A stretch of 7,255 nt of DNA from Actinomycetota bacterium. GTDB lineage: Bacteria; Actinomycetota; Actinomycetes; S36-B12. The stretch is taken from contig WLHM01000060.1 in NCBI GenBank assembly GCA_009702725.1, positions 1 through 7,255 of the forward strand. The letters are read 5' to 3'. This document shows, in pieces, positions 6,194 to 7,255 of this stretch (positions within the stretch are counted from its first letter, which is position 1; the number at the start of each line of letters is the position of its first letter). Made by a program: the position numbers and the translations under genes. The notes below the pieces were generated by a model. It did not search any database, had not been told where the DNA came from, and worked only from the letters and a program-made list of their open reading frames with translations.

Positions 6194-6448
6194 GTGCGAT
6201 TACCCGGCCCCGGGAGCGATGAAGGCCGCGTAGCTGACCTCCCGCAAGTGGACTCCACGGTCAAGGATTCGGTTCATGTTCCATGCCCTAGCTCCTCGCC
6301 ATTTCGTGGGAATTCCAGAAAGGTTGCGTCGAGTACTTGCTTTCGCGCGGATTCGGTGTTCCCATTGGGAGTGTGTCCATAGGGGCAGTGGGTCATCCTC
6401 TTTCCGTTAACCCTCTGCTAGTTAAAGGTTCGTTGAATAGGCAGTGTC
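6194..6448. other. Non-coding spacer after tetR
   Basis: I see no convincing gene here; the short open frames have no ribosome site or recognisable sequence. A tight CCCGG-CC-CCGGG dyad (6203-6214) follows the tetR stop by 9 nt but has no T-run. TTAAC (6407-6411)/GTTAA (6421-6425) is a short dyad ahead of the large hairpin and might be an operator. No clear promoter for the downstream peptide gene was found; GTTGAAT (6432-6438) is the best -10-like string and has no -35. Confidence 0.4.
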
Positions 6449-6503
6449 GAGTGGTGAGTTGTTGCAAGAAAATCTGCGATTTTCTTGCAACAACTCACCA
6501 CTC
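6449..6503 (+). repeat. Perfect 26-bp inverted repeat with 3-nt loop
   Basis: Bases 6449-6474 and 6478-6503 are exact reverse complements over 26 bp, separated only by TGC. The left arm begins GAGTGGTGAG and the right arm ends CTCACCACTC. Beyond a single C/A mismatch, TG (6446-6447) and AC (6505-6506) could pair as well. Transcribed, this is an unusually long mismatch-free stem. It has no U-tract, so it is not a standard terminator. It ends 37 bp before the first small peptide gene, so it could be a leader structure, an RNase III site, a protein-binding cruciform, or a small mobile or recombination element. Confidence 0.9.
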
Positions 6504-6540
6504 AACGGAAGAAAGCTACAACTAAGGGAATGGAGATTTC

Positions 6541-6738
6541 ATGTCGAAGAGTGAAGTTAGTGCCCCGGTTAGTTCGGTAGCCAGTGATCGGCTCGCACTT
6601 GGTGTTGGTTGGGTGCGCCCGGGTGCGGGCGGTATCGGCGGAACCCTAAACCCCTCTTACGGCGGAACCATATGTATTACAACAACTGGTGTTGCGCGCC
6701 CGGGGCCTGCTTACTGTTTTGAGGGTAACGAAGAGTAG
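6541..6738 (+). CDS. Small Gly-rich peptide, copy 1 (possible precursor peptide)
   Basis: A 65-aa protein I do not recognise. GGAG (6532-6535) lies 5 nt before the ATG. The first 20 residues are Ser/Ala/Val-rich with charged residues; from residue 21 it is Gly-rich (12 Gly in all): G-V-G-W24-V-R-P-G-A-G-G-I-G-G-T-L-N-P, then S-Y-G-G-T-I-C45-I-T-T-T-G-V-A-R-P-G-P-A-Y-C59-F-E-G-N-E-E. It has two Cys, several Thr, two RPG motifs, no signal peptide and no membrane segment. It is judged real because a paralog begins at 7157 with the core DRLxLxVGWVRPGxxGIG. The Cys/Thr/Gly tail and tandem copies suggest a ribosomally made, modified peptide precursor, but no modification gene is visible. It could instead be a small binding or structural protein. 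It is flanked by the 26-bp hairpin upstream and a terminator-like hairpin downstream. Confidence 0.75.
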   Translation: MSKSEVSAPVSSVASDRLALGVGWVRPGAGGIGGTLNPSYGGTICITTTGVARPGPAYCFEGNEE

Positions 6739-6778
6739 CACCGTTTCCTACCGTTAGGTGGGGTGTCTAAACCCTGTT

Positions 6779-6812
6779 ACTGGCCCCTGACCGCTCGCGG
6801 CCTGGGGCCAGT
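6779..6812 (+). terminator. Terminator-like hairpin after peptide gene 1
   Basis: ACTGGCCCC (6779-6787) pairs with GGGGCCAGT (6804-6812), 9 bp; inside, CCG (6791-6793) pairs with CGG (6798-6800) around CTCG. It is followed by TGTTTG, a weak T-rich tail, and begins 40 bp after the stop codon. Plausible intrinsic terminator of the peptide transcript. Confidence 0.55.
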
Positions 6813-6885
6813 TGTTTGCCGTAGTGAACTCGAACACCCCAGGTGGTCCCAGTGCGAGTGGAATAAGGGCTGGCCAAGGGCCACT

Positions 6886-6903
6886 GGTAGCGGGGGTAGC
6901 GGG
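6886..6903. repeat. Two tandem copies of GGTAGCGGG
   Basis: A 9-bp unit repeated head to tail, immediately upstream of the hairpin at 6905-6926. Probably slippage; no function inferred. Confidence 0.5.
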
Positions 6904-6904
6904 G

Positions 6905-6926
6905 AAAGTGCCTGGCACCTTTTCTT
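6905..6926. terminator. GTGC-CTG-GCAC hairpin with A/T flanks (REP-like)
   Basis: GTGC (6908-6911) pairs with GCAC (6915-6918) around CTG; the flanking AAA (6905-6907) and TTTT (6920-6923) extend the stem past a bulged C, and CTT follows. The GTGCCTGGCACC core is a type of short palindrome that I recall as being repeated in some bacterial genomes. It could act as a terminator from the left. Genome copy number would tell whether it is a repeat family. Confidence 0.4.
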
Positions 6927-7123
6927 GATATTTGGTTTTCGGGCAAGTGTGGAGCAACCAGCAGGCACGGCACGGGCGATCGCGGATTTCATCGGTGCAG
7001 TTCGCGGGCCCGGTTAGGTTGGTTAGGGACTTGCGTTCACCGCGAGTTGAATGGCGTTTTGCTATTGCCATTTGGCGGTTTTGGTGTTCAAATGGGGAAA
7101 GTAGCCCATCTAGGTGCCGCTAG
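6927..7123. other. Spacer upstream of peptide gene 2
   Basis: No credible gene. It contains the inverted repeat AATGGC (7050-7055)/GCCATT (7067-7072), a near direct repeat TGGCGTTTTG (7052-7061)/TGGCGGTTTTG (7073-7083), and ATGGG (7092-7096)/CCCAT (7105-7109) with an 8-nt loop. These may form a structured leader. TTGAAT (7047-7052) is -35-like but has no matched -10. Confidence 0.35.
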
Positions 7124-7145
7124 CCTTTCCACAATTATTGAAAGG
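7124..7145 (+). promoter_or_regulatory. Possible ribosome-site-sequestering hairpin before peptide gene 2
   Basis: CCTTTC (7124-7129) is the exact complement of GAAAGG (7140-7145) across a 10-nt A/T-rich loop. The right arm includes most of the only Shine-Dalgarno candidate AAAGGA (7141-7146), 10 nt before the ATG. Folding would hide the site, so translation could be controlled by a protein, temperature or an upstream leader. Confidence 0.4.
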
Positions 7146-7156
7146 ATGTAAATCAA

Positions 7157-7255
7157 ATGCCAAAAATTGATATTGCGACCCCAGCAAGTTCAGCGCCAAC
7201 TGATCGGCTCACTCTCAGTGTTGGTTGGGTACGCCCCGGTGTGGCCGGTATCGGC
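7157..7255 (+). CDS. Small Gly-rich peptide, copy 2 (3' end outside window)
   Basis: The first 33 codons of a paralog of the peptide at 6541, cut by the window edge. Aligned without gaps from the ATG, 19 of 33 residues are identical. Codons 11-33 match at 55 of 69 bases, while the first ten codons match at 17 of 30. The shared part is S-S, D-R-L-x-L-x-V-G-W-V-R-P-G and G-I-G; several differences inside it are synonymous (TCG/TCA, CTT/CTC, GTG/GTA, CCG/CCC), which points to selection on protein sequence. AAAGGA (7141-7146) serves as ribosome site. Function unknown, as for copy 1. Confidence 0.75.
   Translation, partial: MPKIDIATPASSAPTDRLTLSVGWVRPGVAGIG

Noticed and set aside
6203..6214. CCCGG-CC-CCGGG dyad as tetR terminator
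   Set aside because: A 2-nt loop is too tight and no T-run follows; noted only as composition.
6194..6525. Two short plus-strand open frames between tetR and peptide gene 1
   Set aside because: No Shine-Dalgarno, no similarity to the peptide family; the second runs through the perfect hairpin, so its sequence is dictated by the repeat.
6977..6984. GCGATCGC octamer, resembling the cyanobacterial HIP1 repeat
   Set aside because: A single occurrence in this spacer, and the gene content is actinobacterial; likely chance.
6754..7123. Several short open frames on both strands between the peptide genes
   Set aside because: They overlap hairpins and each other, lack ribosome sites and do not resemble the peptide copies; none contains the RPG core.
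6194..7156. CRISPR array or tRNA/tmRNA gene in the gene-poor right part
   Set aside because: No regularly spaced repeats, and no cloverleaf or T-loop signature was seen on either strand.

Overview
The window looks like a chromosomal segment from an actinobacterium (Actinomycetota). This rests on the moderately high GC by eye, frequent GTG/TTG starts, short or absent leaders, an F420-type luciferase-like oxidoreductase, a P450 with the FGxGGPHxCLG heme loop common in actinobacteria, and a glutamine synthetase-like paralog of the GlnA3/GlnA4 kind. I cannot place it more finely from sequence alone.

Left part (1-3651): the C-terminal third of a cytochrome P450 runs convergently into a standalone class I glutamine amidotransferase-like hydrolase (minus strand). 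That hydrolase is divergently paired with a glutamine synthetase-family ligase, which is followed by formyltetrahydrofolate deformylase (purU). The divergent spacer holds a perfect 8+8 inverted repeat and the spacer before purU holds a 15-bp palindrome; both are operator candidates. A short out-of-frame relic of a second glutamine synthetase C-terminus lies across the purU start. The group is plausibly involved in gamma-glutamyl-amide (amine) and one-carbon catabolism, but the substrate is not visible.

Middle (3648-6193): a minus-strand two-gene unit encodes an acetoacetate decarboxylase-family protein and an LLM-class flavin/F420 oxidoreductase. It is divergent from a TetR-family regulator that probably controls it through the 99-bp shared spacer. 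This resembles small actinobacterial catabolic operons.

Right part (6194-7255): gene-poor DNA carries the most unusual content. Two paralogous small Gly-rich peptide genes (65 codons at 6541; a second at 7157 cut by the window edge) share the core DRLxLxVGWVRPGxxGIG, with about 80% nucleotide identity over codons 11-33. The first is preceded by a perfect 26-bp inverted repeat with a 3-nt loop. The two are separated by terminator-like hairpins, and the Shine-Dalgarno of the second can pair with an upstream CCTTTC. They could be precursor peptides of an undescribed ribosomal peptide system, but no maturation or export gene is visible here and the array appears to continue beyond the window.
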